Below are positions 1 to 8,553 of a stretch of DNA of 64,000 nt, in pieces (the first letter of the stretch is position 1; the number at the start of each line of letters is the position of its first letter). The position numbers and the translations under genes were made by a program. The notes under the pieces are model-generated. The model was not told the DNA's origin, searched no databases, and saw only the letters and a program-made list of their open reading frames with translations. This DNA comes from JASHSH01 sp036490215 (GTDB lineage Bacteria; Pseudomonadota; Alphaproteobacteria; Rhodospirillales; Magnetospirillaceae). The DNA lies in contig DASXEH010000095.1 in the NCBI GenBank assembly GCA_036490215.1, forward strand, positions 186,001 to 250,000, given 5' to 3'.

Positions 1-426
1 CGCCGATGTGGCCAGGAACCCGTCGGCCGTGATCTCGATGCCGAGATCGCCCATCAGCTTCTTCTCGTGGGCCACCAGTTTGCGGGCGGCCTTGAGCGCG
101 CTGTAGAGCGAGTTGTTGGTCAGTTTCTCGACGATGTCATGGCCGATGGTGCGCGCACTCGGCGCGGCTTTCACATAATCGACCAGAAGCTCATCGAAGG
201 CGGCCAGATAGTTCTGCCGCGCATTGGGGAAAATATAGGCGCATTGAAGCGCGAAATAGGCGCGGCTGGCCGGTGTGCTGGCCGAGCTTTCGATCATGAT
301 CTCTTTGCCGCGCAGGATCGCGGCGTCGTTATGCACCAGGATCTGGGTGTTATGACCGGAGTTCTCGATCACCGCGCCGTTTACGATGATCTTGTCGCCA
401 TGCTTCAGATCGAGTGCGAGAGGCAC
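1..426 (-). CDS. flbT: Flagellin synthesis repressor FlbT (partial, 3' end off window)
   Basis: FlbT is a small cytoplasmic alphaproteobacterial regulator that binds the 5' leader of flagellin mRNA and limits its translation until the hook is built. The reverse strand reads without a stop for 142 codons from a GTG at 426 to the window edge. It begins MPLALDLKHGDKIIVNGAVI, contains AILRGKEIM near residue 40 and ends in helices rich in NNSLYSALKAARKL. FlbT proteins are about 140 residues, so only the last few codons are probably missing. The GTG start is preceded by an ACGAGG ribosome-binding site. It follows flaF in the same direction, the usual flaF-flbT pair. Confidence 0.88.
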   Translation of the reverse strand, partial: MPLALDLKHGDKIIVNGAVIENSGHNTQILVHNDAAILRGKEIMIESSASTPASRAYFALQCAYIFPNARQNYLAAFDELLVDYVKAAPSARTIGHDIVEKLTNNSLYSALKAARKLVAHEKKLMGDLGIEITADGFLATSA

Positions 427-534
427 CGGTACCTCGTGGGTTTATGAGCTGCGCGGAGGGATAGATCGCGCAGTTTAGGACAAACCCCTCGGCCGGGAAA
501 GCCTTGGTGCGAAGCCGCGGCGCCAGCCGAAACC

Positions 535-966
535 TTAGCCGACAGCGGCCTTGGTCAGCGGCTTGTTGGCGGTGGCCGGATCTTCCGGCGGCTGGTCGCG
601 CGTCAGCGAGTCACGCAGGCCGGCGGCGATATTGCGGTTGATGTCGATCAGAACCTGAAGGCGTTCCGGGGTCGGATCGCCGAGTGACGCCACCGTGTGC
701 TTATCGACGAACTGGCACAGGGTCAGCATGTTCACCTGGATGTCGGTCTGGGTGGTTTGGCCTTCCATCGCGACGGTCAGGTCGGCTTGGAAAATCGTCC
801 ACAGGCGCCAGTTGAGGCGGAGTGCTTCGCGCATCGCGGTACGGCCGCCGCGCGTAGCCAAAGCCAGACGGCGTCCCGACTCGGTCAGGGCCCAGGCTTC
901 GGTCGCCCGCGGATTACCTTCCGGGGGCATGCTGGCGTTGATGGCTATGTTGCCATAAGGATTCAT
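535..966 (-). CDS. flaF: Flagellar biosynthesis regulator FlaF
   Basis: FlaF acts with FlbT in flagellin production in alphaproteobacteria; FlaF is needed for flagellin translation or secretion while FlbT represses. The 143-residue protein has the family's compact helical core: an N-terminal segment with TEAWALTESGRRLALA, then REALRLNWRLWTIFQADL around residue 65, then a second helix pair. The ATG at 966 is chosen over a TTG at 978 because GGAGAAGTCG precedes it at good spacing. It lies 108 bp upstream of flbT in the same direction. The flagellin gene that often precedes this pair is absent: the next gene upstream, at 1170, is divergent and unrelated. Confidence 0.88.
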   Translation of the reverse strand: MNPYGNIAINASMPPEGNPRATEAWALTESGRRLALATRGGRTAMREALRLNWRLWTIFQADLTVAMEGQTTQTDIQVNMLTLCQFVDKHTVASLGDPTPERLQVLIDINRNIAAGLRDSLTRDQPPEDPATANKPLTKAAVG

Positions 967-1169
967 CGACTTCTCCAACTCGTCCTGCTTTGCCAGTCCA
1001 GTTCTCGTTCACTCGAACCGCAGCGTCGATACGTAGAGTCCGCTAAAGCGCCGCTTTGGTCAGTGACGGAAGGCTAGAACGGTCGAGTTAACAAAGTCAT
1101 AAAGGAATACCTCAAAATACACCCAATCAGGGCGTGCCTCAGGGCATCAATCCGGGCTAAATTCCCCAA

Positions 1170-1883
1170 ATGACTGAACCCCTTATCGGTATAACCCTCG
1201 ATAGCGAGGAGCCCGGCGGCTATTCGAAGTTTCCGTGGTATGCGCTGCGCCAGAATTATTGTGCGGCCGTCTCGCGGGCCGGCGGCCTGCCTGTGCCGCT
1301 GCCCCATCTGGTCGATCGGGTCGACTCCTACCTCGATGCCATCGCCGGTCTGGTGGTGACGGGCGGCGCTTTCGATGTCGACCCGGCGCTGTTCGGGGCG
1401 ACGAGCCGTCATGAGTCGGTCACGCTCAAATCCGGCCGCACCGATTTCGAATTGGCGATGACGCGCGGCGCGCTGAAGCGCGACATGCCGGTGCTCGGCA
1501 TCTGCGGCGGCGAGCAGCTTCTGGCGGTGGCGCTGGGCGGCAGCTTGGTCCAGCACATCCCCGACGAGATCAAGACCACCATCGCGCACGAGCAGCCGAA
1601 TCCGCGCGACCAGGCCGGACACGATGTGGCGATCGTGCCGGGCACGATCCTGGCGCGGATCACCAACCGCGATTCGATTCCGGTCAACAGTGCGCATCAT
1701 CAGGCGGTAAAGGATGTGCCCGCGCCGGCGGTGATCAATTCCCGTTCGTCCGACGGCGTGGTCGAAGGGATCGAGATGCCGGGCAAGCGCTTTTGCCTCG
1801 GCGTGCAGTGGCATCCGGAATTCGCAATCAGCCCGGCTGACGACGCGATCTTCAACGCCTTCATCGCAGCCTGCAGAACATGA
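1170..1883 (+). CDS. Class I glutamine amidotransferase-like hydrolase (peptidase C26, PuuD-like)
   Basis: The protein is 237 residues with the class I amidotransferase fold of gamma-glutamyl-GABA hydrolases. The nucleophile is Cys112 in LGICGGEQLL, and the His-Glu pair is H215/E217 in VQWHPEF. A GGAFDVDPALFG segment around residue 65 matches the family's GG-D motif. The family hydrolyses gamma-glutamyl amides, for example in putrescine breakdown, but no putrescine genes are nearby, so the substrate is unknown. Its stop overlaps the start of rluB as ATGA, so the two are probably co-transcribed. The reading is divergent from flaF with about 200 bp between them. Confidence 0.85.
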   Translation: MTEPLIGITLDSEEPGGYSKFPWYALRQNYCAAVSRAGGLPVPLPHLVDRVDSYLDAIAGLVVTGGAFDVDPALFGATSRHESVTLKSGRTDFELAMTRGALKRDMPVLGICGGEQLLAVALGGSLVQHIPDEIKTTIAHEQPNPRDQAGHDVAIVPGTILARITNRDSIPVNSAHHQAVKDVPAPAVINSRSSDGVVEGIEMPGKRFCLGVQWHPEFAISPADDAIFNAFIAACRT

Positions 1884-2713
1884 CCGACAGCGAAGACGAC
1901 GACGCCCCGGTAGGTGAGAAAGGCGAACGCATTGCGCGCCGCCTGGCCCGCGCCGGCCTGTGTTCGCGGCGCGATGCCGAACGCTGGATCGTCGAGGGCC
2001 GCGTGCGCGTGGACGGCAACAAGCTGACCACGCCCGCCTTCCTGGTTACCGATAAAAGCCGCATCGTGGTCGACGGCAAGCCGCTGCCGGCCGCCGATCG
2101 CACGCGGCTGTGGCGCTACAACAAGCCGCTCGGCCTCGTGACCAGCCACAAGGACCCGCAGGGCCGCGCCACCGTGTTCGAGCGCCTGCCCAAGGAACTG
2201 CCGCGCGTGGTTTCGGTGGGGCGACTCGACCTCAATTCGGAAGGATTGCTGCTGCTGACCAATGACGGCGCGCTGGCCCGCAAGCTCGAACTGCCCAGCA
2301 ATGGCTGGCTGCGGCGCTATCGCGTGCGCATCCATGGCAGGCCCGAGCCCGAACAGTTGGCGTCGCTGGTTCGCGGCGTGACGATCGACGGCGTTCGCTA
2401 TGGCTCGATCAAGGCGGCGCTCGATCGCCAGCAGGGCGCCAATGCCTGGCTGACGGTGGGGCTGACCGAAGGGCGCAACCGCGAAATCCGCGTCGTGATG
2501 CAGCATCTCGGCTTCTCCGTGTCGCGCCTGATCCGCGTGTCTTACGGGCCGTTCCAGCTCGGGTTGCTGGAGACAGGCCAAGTCGACGAAGTGCCGGCCC
2601 ATGTAATCCGCGAACAGCTCGGTGGCGAGAAGCCGGCGCGCAACAAGAAACCGCGCAAGGATCGCAAGGATGCAGCGAAAGACGAGGACGGAAATGAGGA
2701 CGGCGGGGCGTGA
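1880..2713 (+). CDS. rluB: 23S rRNA pseudouridine synthase, RluB family
   Basis: Cytoplasmic enzyme that isomerises a uridine of 23S rRNA (U2605 in E. coli numbering). Residues 17-60 form an S4 RNA-binding domain (LARAGLCSRRDAERWI). The catalytic domain follows, with the RluB/E/F-type motif GRLDLNSEGLLLLT and catalytic Asp117. The C-terminal 30 residues are a Lys/Asp-rich tail, common in alphaproteobacterial members. It overlaps the hydrolase upstream by 4 bp (ATGA) and rsmD downstream by 4 bp (GTGA), which indicates one translationally coupled operon with two rRNA-modifying enzymes. RluE or RluF specificity cannot be fully excluded from sequence, but the S4 domain argues against RluE. Confidence 0.9.
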   Translation: MTDSEDDDAPVGEKGERIARRLARAGLCSRRDAERWIVEGRVRVDGNKLTTPAFLVTDKSRIVVDGKPLPAADRTRLWRYNKPLGLVTSHKDPQGRATVFERLPKELPRVVSVGRLDLNSEGLLLLTNDGALARKLELPSNGWLRRYRVRIHGRPEPEQLASLVRGVTIDGVRYGSIKAALDRQQGANAWLTVGLTEGRNREIRVVMQHLGFSVSRLIRVSYGPFQLGLLETGQVDEVPAHVIREQLGGEKPARNKKPRKDRKDAAKDEDGNEDGGA

Positions 2714-3255
2714 GGATTGTCGGCGGACAATTCCGCGGGCGCGTTCTCTTTTCGCCCGAGGGCAAGGTCACACGGCCCACAGCCGATCGCGTGCGTGAAG
2801 CGTTGTTCAACATCCTGACCGGCGGCGATGATCTCGACAGCATCGCCGTGCTCGATGTTTTTGCCGGCACCGGCGCGCTGGGCTTCGAAGCACTCAGCCG
2901 CGGCGCCGCTCATGTGTCCTTCATCGAGACTGACGTCACCGCGCTGCAGGTGATCGGCGAGAATGTCCGCAAGCTCGGCGTGCGCGACCGTGTGGCGCTG
3001 CATCGTCTCGATGCCACCAAGCCGACGAAAGCCACCAAGCCCTTCGACCTGATTATGTTCGACCCGCCCTACCGCACCGGCCTTGCCGGGACAGCGTTGC
3101 TGGCGCTCGACAAGATGGGATGGATCGGCGCGAACCCGACGATCACCATCGAAGTCGCCTCGGCCGAGCCATTCAAACCGCCCAGCCCAGCCTTCGAGAT
3201 CACCGACGAACGCAAATACGGCGCCGCCCGCGTAGTGTTTTTGGGACGGGCTTAA
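2710..3255 (+). CDS. rsmD: 16S rRNA (guanine(966)-N2)-methyltransferase RsmD
   Basis: Methylates G966 of 16S rRNA in the assembling 30S subunit. The 181-residue protein starts MRIVGGQFRGR and has the substrate-binding segment RPTADRVREALFNIL, SAM motif I DVFAGTGALGFEALSRGA (residues 49-66) and the catalytic N-methyltransferase motif DPPY at 118-121. The start is a GTG overlapping the stop of rluB. The length is normal for RsmD. The gene ends before a large palindromic repeat that separates it from the convergent mutL. Confidence 0.92.
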   Translation: MRIVGGQFRGRVLFSPEGKVTRPTADRVREALFNILTGGDDLDSIAVLDVFAGTGALGFEALSRGAAHVSFIETDVTALQVIGENVRKLGVRDRVALHRLDATKPTKATKPFDLIMFDPPYRTGLAGTALLALDKMGWIGANPTITIEVASAEPFKPPSPAFEITDERKYGAARVVFLGRA

Positions 3256-3263
3256 AAATCTGT

Positions 3264-3387
3264 CCCTCCCCCCTTGAGGGGGAGGGTTGGGTAGGGGGTA
3301 GCCGCGCGTTGCGCGGCATAAGACTCGTTAGGCGCACATCGTGCGCCCGACCCCCCATCCTAACCTTCCCCCTCAAGGGGGGAAGGA
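3264..3387. repeat. Intergenic palindromic element, family F
   Basis: Long inverted repeat between the convergent genes rsmD and mutL. The outer arms are CCCTCCCCCCTTGAGGGGG (from 3264) and its near complement ending at 3387. An inner arm pair GGTAGGGGG / CCCCCCATCC and a second small palindrome (GCGCGTTGCGCGGC) lie between them. Elements of this type, with a central CTTGAGGGG box, are scattered in many alphaproteobacterial genomes. It could fold in RNA from either strand and may act as a bidirectional terminator. Confidence 0.8.
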
Positions 3388-3393
3388 ACTCCC

Positions 3394-5256
3394 TCACCGC
3401 CGGCCGAACAGCCGTTCGATATCGCTGAGTTTCAATTCGATCCAGGTCGGGCGGCCGTGGCCGCATTGGCCGGAACGCGGCGTGGCTTCCATCTGGCGCA
3501 GCAGCGCATTCATTTCATCGATATTCAGCTTGCGGCCGGCGCGCACGCTGCCGTGGCAGGCCATGGTGGCGCAGACCTCGCCGAGCCTATCTTTCAGCGC
3601 CAGCGCCTCGCCCCATTCTTCCAGCTCGTCGGCCAGATCGCGCAGCAGGCCCTGCACATTGGTCTCGCCCAAGAGCGCGGGCGTCTCGCGCACCACGATC
3701 GCGCCAGGGCCGAAGGGTTCGATCATCAAGCCCAGCGTGGCCAGTTCCTCGGATCGCGCCAGCACACGCTCGGCGGCGCTCTCTTCCATCTCGACCACTT
3801 CGGGCAACAGCAGGCCCTGCCGCGCCACGCCGCCCGTGCCGAGCGACGCCTGGATGCGCTCGAACACCAGGCGTTCATGCGCGGCATGCTGATCGACGAT
3901 CACCAGCCCATCGGCCGTCTGCGAAATGATGTAGGTCTCGTGCACCTGCGCGCGCGCCCAGCCCAGCGGCAATTCGTCGTGTACCTCGCCGGTTTCGAGA
4001 TCGGTCGGCGCGTAAGCGTGTTCGTGGATGAAGGCGGTGGCCGCTTCGGCCAGTCCCGAGAAGGCTTGCGTCGGCGCGGATGCCGCATCGGGGAAAGTCG
4101 GCATTGGCGCGCCAACGGGGGCCTGAATGCGTTCGGCCAGGCGCAGCACCGATTGCGTCGGGCGATGGGGCTGAGGCACGACCGTGCCGGAGAACGCACC
4201 CGTCACGAAGCTGGTCGGATTCTGATTGGTCGCGGCGCGATGGCCCGCTGCAGCCAGCGCGTGGCGCAGCGCACTGATGATCATGCCGCGCACCATGCCG
4301 GCATCGCGGAAGCGCACCTCGGCCTTGGCCGGGTGGACGTTCACATCCACATCCTCGGGCGGCACGTCGAGGAACAGCGCCACCACGGCATGGCGATCGC
4401 GCGCCAGCACGTCTTGATAGGCGGCGCGGATCGAGCCCACCAGCAGCTTGTCGCGTACCGGCCGGCCATTGACGAACAGGAACTGATCGACCGATGTGGC
4501 CTTGTTGAAGGTGGGCAGGCTGACGCGCCCGGTCAGCGTCATGCCCTCGCGTTCCGCATTGATCGTCACCGAGGCGGCGGAAAAGTCGCGGCCCAGCACG
4601 GCGGCCAGCCGTTCGGCGCGCGCCGCTTCGGCCTCGCCGCTCACGCCCGGCAGTTTCAGGATCGAGCGGCCGTCTTCGGTCAGCGTGAATGAGACCGCCG
4701 GATGCGCCATGGCCAGGCGCTCGATCGCGTCGCGCGCCGCGGCCAATTCGCTGCGCGCCGATTTCAGGAATTTGAGCCGCGCCGGTGTCGCGTAAAACAG
4801 ATCGCGCACTTCGACACGCGTGCCGAAGGGATGCGCGGCCGGTTCGGGCTTGCCCTTCGCCCCGCCTTCGACCGCGAGCGCCCAGGCGCTGTCGGCGCCA
4901 TGCTTATCTGTAGGGCGTGGGCGGCTGGTGATCTTCAACCGCGCCACGGCGCCGATCGATGGGAGCGCCTCGCCGCGGAAACCCAGCGTGCGGATGTAAG
5001 ATAGATTCTCGTCGGGCAGTTTCGAAGTGGCATGGCGCTCGACCGCCAGCTCCATCTCGTCGGGCCGCATGCCGATCCCGTCATCGACGATCGAGACGAG
5101 GGTTTGCCCGCCTTCGCCCAGCGCGATCTCGATGCGCGTCGCGCCGGCATCGATCGCGTTCTCGGCCAATTCCTTGACCACGGAAGCCGGGCGCTCGACC
5201 ACCTCACCGGCGGCGATGCGGTTGATCAGATTGGGCGGTAAAAGACGGATGGGCAT
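3394..5256 (-). CDS. mutL: DNA mismatch repair protein MutL (with endonuclease motif)
   Basis: MutL links mismatch recognition by MutS to strand incision. The 620-residue protein has a GHKL ATPase N-terminus: KELAENAIDAG (29-38), DDGIGM (58-63) and FRGEALPSIG (93-102). A Pro/Ala-rich linker covers about 340-430, followed by a C-terminal dimerisation domain. Residues 455-466 fit the metal-dependent endonuclease signature DQHA(X)2E(X)4E (D455, H457, E461, E466), and CGHGRP near the C-terminus replaces the usual CPHGRP. This MutL is therefore expected to nick DNA itself, unlike E. coli MutL. No mutH-like gene is seen in the window. It is convergent with rsmD. Confidence 0.95.
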   Translation of the reverse strand: MPIRLLPPNLINRIAAGEVVERPASVVKELAENAIDAGATRIEIALGEGGQTLVSIVDDGIGMRPDEMELAVERHATSKLPDENLSYIRTLGFRGEALPSIGAVARLKITSRPRPTDKHGADSAWALAVEGGAKGKPEPAAHPFGTRVEVRDLFYATPARLKFLKSARSELAAARDAIERLAMAHPAVSFTLTEDGRSILKLPGVSGEAEAARAERLAAVLGRDFSAASVTINAEREGMTLTGRVSLPTFNKATSVDQFLFVNGRPVRDKLLVGSIRAAYQDVLARDRHAVVALFLDVPPEDVDVNVHPAKAEVRFRDAGMVRGMIISALRHALAAAGHRAATNQNPTSFVTGAFSGTVVPQPHRPTQSVLRLAERIQAPVGAPMPTFPDAASAPTQAFSGLAEAATAFIHEHAYAPTDLETGEVHDELPLGWARAQVHETYIISQTADGLVIVDQHAAHERLVFERIQASLGTGGVARQGLLLPEVVEMEESAAERVLARSEELATLGLMIEPFGPGAIVVRETPALLGETNVQGLLRDLADELEEWGEALALKDRLGEVCATMACHGSVRAGRKLNIDEMNALLRQMEATPRSGQCGHGRPTWIELKLSDIERLFGRR

Positions 5257-5321
5257 GGGAGGGAGAGACTACTCCACCGCGACAGTGGATGGTAGATGAG
5301 AGCAACTCTGCTTATTTTCAA

Positions 5322-5402
5322 CGTCATGCCCGGACTTGATCCGGGCATCCACGTGGTGCCGCGTAAAAGGCGTGGATGGCCGGGTCAAGCCCGGCCATGA
5401 CG
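5322..5402. repeat. Intergenic palindromic element, family C (copy 1)
   Basis: Inverted repeat in the 186 bp between the divergent mutL and amidase starts. The left arm is CGTCATGCCCGGACTTGATC and the right arm ends GGCCGGGTCAAGCCCGGCCATGACG, with inner arms CCACG / CGTGG. Related copies are at 26944-27041 and, partly, at 18766-18793. Confidence 0.75.
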
Positions 5403-5442
5403 TGTATAAGGGAAGGAACGACATGAGGAAACCGATGCCGCC

Positions 5443-6915
5443 ATGACTGGCACGAACGCGCCCCAAAAGCCCACCCCCATCTTCGACCGCACACCCGCGC
5501 TCTGCCGCCTGGGTGCGCACGCTCTCGCCGCCACCATCCGCGCCGGCAAAGCCTCGGCGCGCGAGGTGATGACCGCCTATCTCGATCACATCGAGCGCAC
5601 CAACCCGCCCTATAACGCGATCGTCTCGCTTCGGCCGCGCGACGCGTTGCTGGCCGAGGCCGATGCCGCCGATGCGCGGATGAAAGCCGGCGAGCGGCTC
5701 GGGCCGCTGCATGGCGTGCCGCAGGCGGTGAAGGATCTCGCGGCCACCAAAGGCCTGCGCACCACCATGGGCTCGCCGATCTTTGTCGATACGGTGCCCG
5801 ATTTCGATCAGCTGATCGTGGCGCGTGCCCGGGCGGCCGGTGCGATCATCATCGGCAAGACCAACACGCCCGAGTTTGGCCTCGGCTCGAACACCTACAA
5901 CCCGGTGCATGGCATCACGCGCAATGCCTATGACACCTCGCGCTCTGCCGGTGGGTCGTCGGGTGGTGCTGCGGTGGCGCTCGCGCTGCGCATGCTGCCG
6001 GTGGCCGATGGATCGGATTACGCCGGCTCGCTGCGCAATCCCGCCGGCTGGAACAACATCTTCGGCTTCCGCCCGTCGATGGGCCGCGTGCCTGCGGTGC
6101 CGTCCGACGAAATCTTCTGGAACCATCAGCCCACCGAAGGGCCGATGGGCCGTGCGGCGATCGATATCGCCACGCTGTTCACCGTGCAGGCGGGCTACGA
6201 TGCGCGCGCGCCGCTGTCGTTGGGCCGCGCCGATTTCGCCTATGAGGACCGGCTGCGCGAGTTCAAGCCGGCCGGTACGCGCATTGCTTGGCTGGGCGAT
6301 TGCGGCGGGCATCTGCCGATGGAAGCGGGCGTGCTCGATGTCTGCACCGGCGCGCTGAAGCTGCTCGAAGGCATCGGCTGCGTGGTTGAGCCCGCGGTGC
6401 CCAATTTCGATCTCGAACGCGTGTGGCAGGCCTTCGTCACGCTGCGCCATTTCGGTAGCGGCGGAAAGCTGAAGCCGCTCTATGACGATCCCGCCAAGCG
6501 CGCGCTGATGAAACCCGAGGCGCAGTTCGAGGTGGAAGGCTTCATGCGCCTGACCGGCGCCGATCTCTACGCGGCCACCATCACGCGCAGCGCCTGGTAT
6601 CACGCGGTGCTGGCGCTGTTCGAGCGTTACGATTTTCTGGCGCTCCCCTCGGCGCAGGTGTTCGCCTTCGACGCGAACCTGCATTGGCCCACGGAGATCG
6701 CCGGCCGCACAATGGACTCCTATCACCGTTGGATGGAAGTCGTCACCGGCGTCACCATGACCGGCTGCCCGGTGATCTGCGTGCCCGCCGGGTTCAACGC
6801 CGCCGGACAATCGATGGGCCTGCAATTGGTCGGCCGCCCGCGCAAAGACCTCGCCACGCTGCAACTCGCCCAGGCCTATGAGGACGTATGCCCCTGGGTG
6901 AGCGCGGCGCCCTGA
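5443..6915 (+). CDS. Amidase (amidase-signature family)
   Basis: Hydrolyses a carboxamide to acid and ammonia, in the cytoplasm since no signal peptide is visible. The 490 residues carry the Ser-cisSer-Lys triad of the amidase-signature family: K97 in AVKDLA, S172 in GGSSGG and nucleophile S196 in SDYAGSLRNPA. The length is typical (about 470-500). The substrate is not predictable; the family includes GatA, but no gatC or gatB is adjacent and the C-terminus is shorter. The stop TGA overlaps the ATG of a small membrane protein. Two extra copies of this gene's last 80-110 bp lie at 7128-7209 and 9342-9453. Confidence 0.88.
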   Translation: MTGTNAPQKPTPIFDRTPALCRLGAHALAATIRAGKASAREVMTAYLDHIERTNPPYNAIVSLRPRDALLAEADAADARMKAGERLGPLHGVPQAVKDLAATKGLRTTMGSPIFVDTVPDFDQLIVARARAAGAIIIGKTNTPEFGLGSNTYNPVHGITRNAYDTSRSAGGSSGGAAVALALRMLPVADGSDYAGSLRNPAGWNNIFGFRPSMGRVPAVPSDEIFWNHQPTEGPMGRAAIDIATLFTVQAGYDARAPLSLGRADFAYEDRLREFKPAGTRIAWLGDCGGHLPMEAGVLDVCTGALKLLEGIGCVVEPAVPNFDLERVWQAFVTLRHFGSGGKLKPLYDDPAKRALMKPEAQFEVEGFMRLTGADLYAATITRSAWYHAVLALFERYDFLALPSAQVFAFDANLHWPTEIAGRTMDSYHRWMEVVTGVTMTGCPVICVPAGFNAAGQSMGLQLVGRPRKDLATLQLAQAYEDVCPWVSAAP

Positions 6916-7124
6916 TGAAACGATTGTGGCTATGGGGCATCGTAGCCGCACTGCTGATCGCTCTCTATTTCTTGTTCCCGCAGAAAGCCAATCGCCAAGC
7001 GGTACGTCAGTGTCAGTTGCAGGCCATGAAGGCCTATCCTGGAGAAGTGCCCCGCCCGTGGAATAGGGCTGGTTGGTCCGCGAGCCGCTGCGTGAGCGAA
7101 AGGACCTTCAAAGCCGGGCAGTAG
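6915..7124 (+). CDS. Small single-pass membrane protein, unknown function
   Basis: A 69-residue protein starting at the ATG that overlaps the amidase stop (TGATG). Residues 2-21 (KRLWLWGIVAALLIALYFLF) form one membrane helix or uncleaved signal anchor. The rest is a basic, probably periplasmic tail with two Cys (CQLQAMKAYPGE and SRCVSERTFKAGQ) that could form a disulphide. I do not recognise the family. Overlap with the stop suggests coupled translation with the amidase. The gene sits exactly between the amidase stop and a repeated copy of the amidase tail, so it looks inserted, or enclosed by a tail duplication. Confidence 0.55.
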   Translation: MKRLWLWGIVAALLIALYFLFPQKANRQAVRQCQLQAMKAYPGEVPRPWNRAGWSASRCVSERTFKAGQ

Positions 7125-7127
7125 ACC

Positions 7128-7209
7128 CGCCCGCGCAAAGACCTCGCCACGCTGCAACTCGCCCAGGCCTATGAGGACGTATGCCCGTGGGTGAAGGTGG
7201 CGCCGTAGA
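7128..7209 (+). pseudogene. Duplicated 3' tail of the amidase gene (remnant 2)
   Basis: These 82 bp repeat the last 27 codons of the amidase (RPRKDLATLQLAQAYEDVC, then PWVKVAP and a stop) and match 6834-6915 almost base for base, differing only near the end (KVAP against SAAP). There is no start codon or gene body. The remnant directly follows the small membrane gene and is followed 12 bp later by a family A palindrome. Confidence 0.85.
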
Positions 7210-7220
7210 GACACAACGGT

Positions 7221-7303
7221 TGTCATTGCGAGCGTAGCGAAGCAATCCAGAGTCGCGCGAAAATCCTGGATCGCTTCGTCGGCTATGCCTCCTCGCGATG
7301 ACG
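7221..7303. repeat. Intergenic palindromic element, family A (copy 1)
   Basis: Imperfect palindrome of about 83 bp with outer arms GTCATTGCGAGCG and CCTCGCGATGACG and inner arms GCGAAGCAATCCAG and CTGGATCGCTTCG. It lies between the amidase tail remnant and the convergent PLP-enzyme gene. Four other copies lie at 8447, 10541, 27194 and 40779, each close to a gene 3' end or gene-tail remnant. Confidence 0.85.
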
Positions 7304-7335
7304 CTTCACGCGGTACTGCGGAAGCCGCGGCGTGA

Positions 7336-8361
7336 TCAGATACCCAGCACGCTATGATAGGCGAACAGCGCAGGCGCGCCGCCGGTATGAACGAAAATCA
7401 CATCCGCGTCGGGCTGCCATCGCCCGGCGCGGATCAGCGCGATCAGACCAGCCAATCCCTTGCCCGAATAGACGGGATCGAGCGGCAAGGCTTCGAGCGC
7501 GCCGGCCAGCCTGATCGCCTCGATGGTGGCCGCATGCGGCACCCCGTAAGCGGGGCCAGCATGCCCGGCAACCACCTCGACATCGTCTTCGCTGAAATCG
7601 ATGCGGAGCAGATCGGCCGCGCCTCTTGCATAAGCGATCACATCGGCACGCACGCGCTCGGGCTCGGCGTCGATATCGATGCCGATGATTCGTGTCTCGG
7701 GCATGGCCATCGCCGCGCCGACCACAAGCCCAGCCTGCGTTCCCGCACTGCCGCTGCACACCACGATCGCCGCAGGCCGCATATCGAGCCTCCGCGATTG
7801 CTCGGCAATTTCCGCGACGGTCGACGCATAGGCCACCGCGCCCAGCGGATTGGAGACACCATAGGGCACCAGATAGGGCCGACGGCCTTCGTCCCTCAAC
7901 CGGCCCGCCAACGCCTCGATCGCCGCGTTGCGATCTCCGGTCCACGGCACATCGTGCAGATGCGCGCCAAACAGCCGGTTGAGCAGCGCATTCCCCGAGG
8001 TCATATATTCGGCCGTCGGCGCGGCCAGGCGGTTGTGATAGACGGCGAGATGACAGTCCAGGCCCAGCTTGGCCGCCGCCGCCGCAACCTGACGCTGACT
8101 GTTGGATTGCACCACGCCGCCCGACACCAGCACATCGGCCTTGGCCGCCATGGCGTCGTGCAGAACATAGTCGAGCTTGCGCAGCTTATTGCCGCCGAAG
8201 CCAAGCCCGGTCGCGTCGTCGCGCTTCACCCACAGGCGCGGCCCGCCCAACTGCGCCGACAGGCGTCGCAGCGGTTCAAGCGGGGTCGGCAGATTGGCAA
8301 GCCCCAGGCGCGGAAACAGCGCCAGCTTGGCGCGCAGCGCCGATGCATCTTGGGTCGTCAT
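7336..8361 (-). CDS. PLP-dependent D-cysteine desulfhydrase / ACC deaminase family enzyme
   Basis: A 341-residue fold-type II PLP enzyme. The Schiff-base Lys is K59 in GFGGNKLRKLDY, and GGVVQSNSQRQVAAAAA around residue 80-96 is the cofactor and substrate loop. A glycine-rich phosphate-binding loop CSGSAGTQAGL is near residue 205, and GGAPALFAY lies at the C-terminus. The family covers D-cysteine desulfhydrase (D-Cys to pyruvate, sulfide and ammonia), ACC deaminase and L-cysteate sulfo-lyase. The usual QSN-H/Q-T/V-R box reads QSNSQR here, so the precise substrate is open; desulfhydrase is the default guess. It is convergent with the amidase unit. Confidence 0.8.
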   Translation of the reverse strand: MTTQDASALRAKLALFPRLGLANLPTPLEPLRRLSAQLGGPRLWVKRDDATGLGFGGNKLRKLDYVLHDAMAAKADVLVSGGVVQSNSQRQVAAAAAKLGLDCHLAVYHNRLAAPTAEYMTSGNALLNRLFGAHLHDVPWTGDRNAAIEALAGRLRDEGRRPYLVPYGVSNPLGAVAYASTVAEIAEQSRRLDMRPAAIVVCSGSAGTQAGLVVGAAMAMPETRIIGIDIDAEPERVRADVIAYARGAADLLRIDFSEDDVEVVAGHAGPAYGVPHAATIEAIRLAGALEALPLDPVYSGKGLAGLIALIRAGRWQPDADVIFVHTGGAPALFAYHSVLGI

Positions 8362-8446
8362 GCCGCCGAGATTACCGGGGCCGACCGCTTCCGCAACGGA
8401 TGATTTGGTCCGCCGTGATGACCTTCCCGCCTTAGAAACTAAATGT

Positions 8447-8529
8447 TGTCATTGCGAGCGATAGCGAAGCAATCCAGAGCCCACCAAAATCCTGGATCGC
8501 TTCGTCGGCGATGCCTCCTCGCGATGACG
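8447..8529. repeat. Intergenic palindromic element, family A (copy 2)
   Basis: A second copy of the GTCATTGCGAGCG...CGCGATGACG palindrome. It is followed after 25 bp by a short copy of the Nramp gene's 3' end, repeating the arrangement seen at the real Nramp gene (copy 3 at 10541). Confidence 0.85.
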
Positions 8530-8553
8530 GTTCGGGAGAATTGCTTCTGCGCC

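Noticed and set aside
67..447. A 126-codon forward frame over the first 450 bp
   Set aside because: It is the mirror of flbT on the other strand: only the reverse strand gives a recognised protein.
967..1169. Sigma-54 or sigma-28 flagellar promoter before flaF
   Set aside because: I looked for TGGC-N7-TTGC and TAAA-N15-GCCGATAA patterns; only poor partial matches exist.
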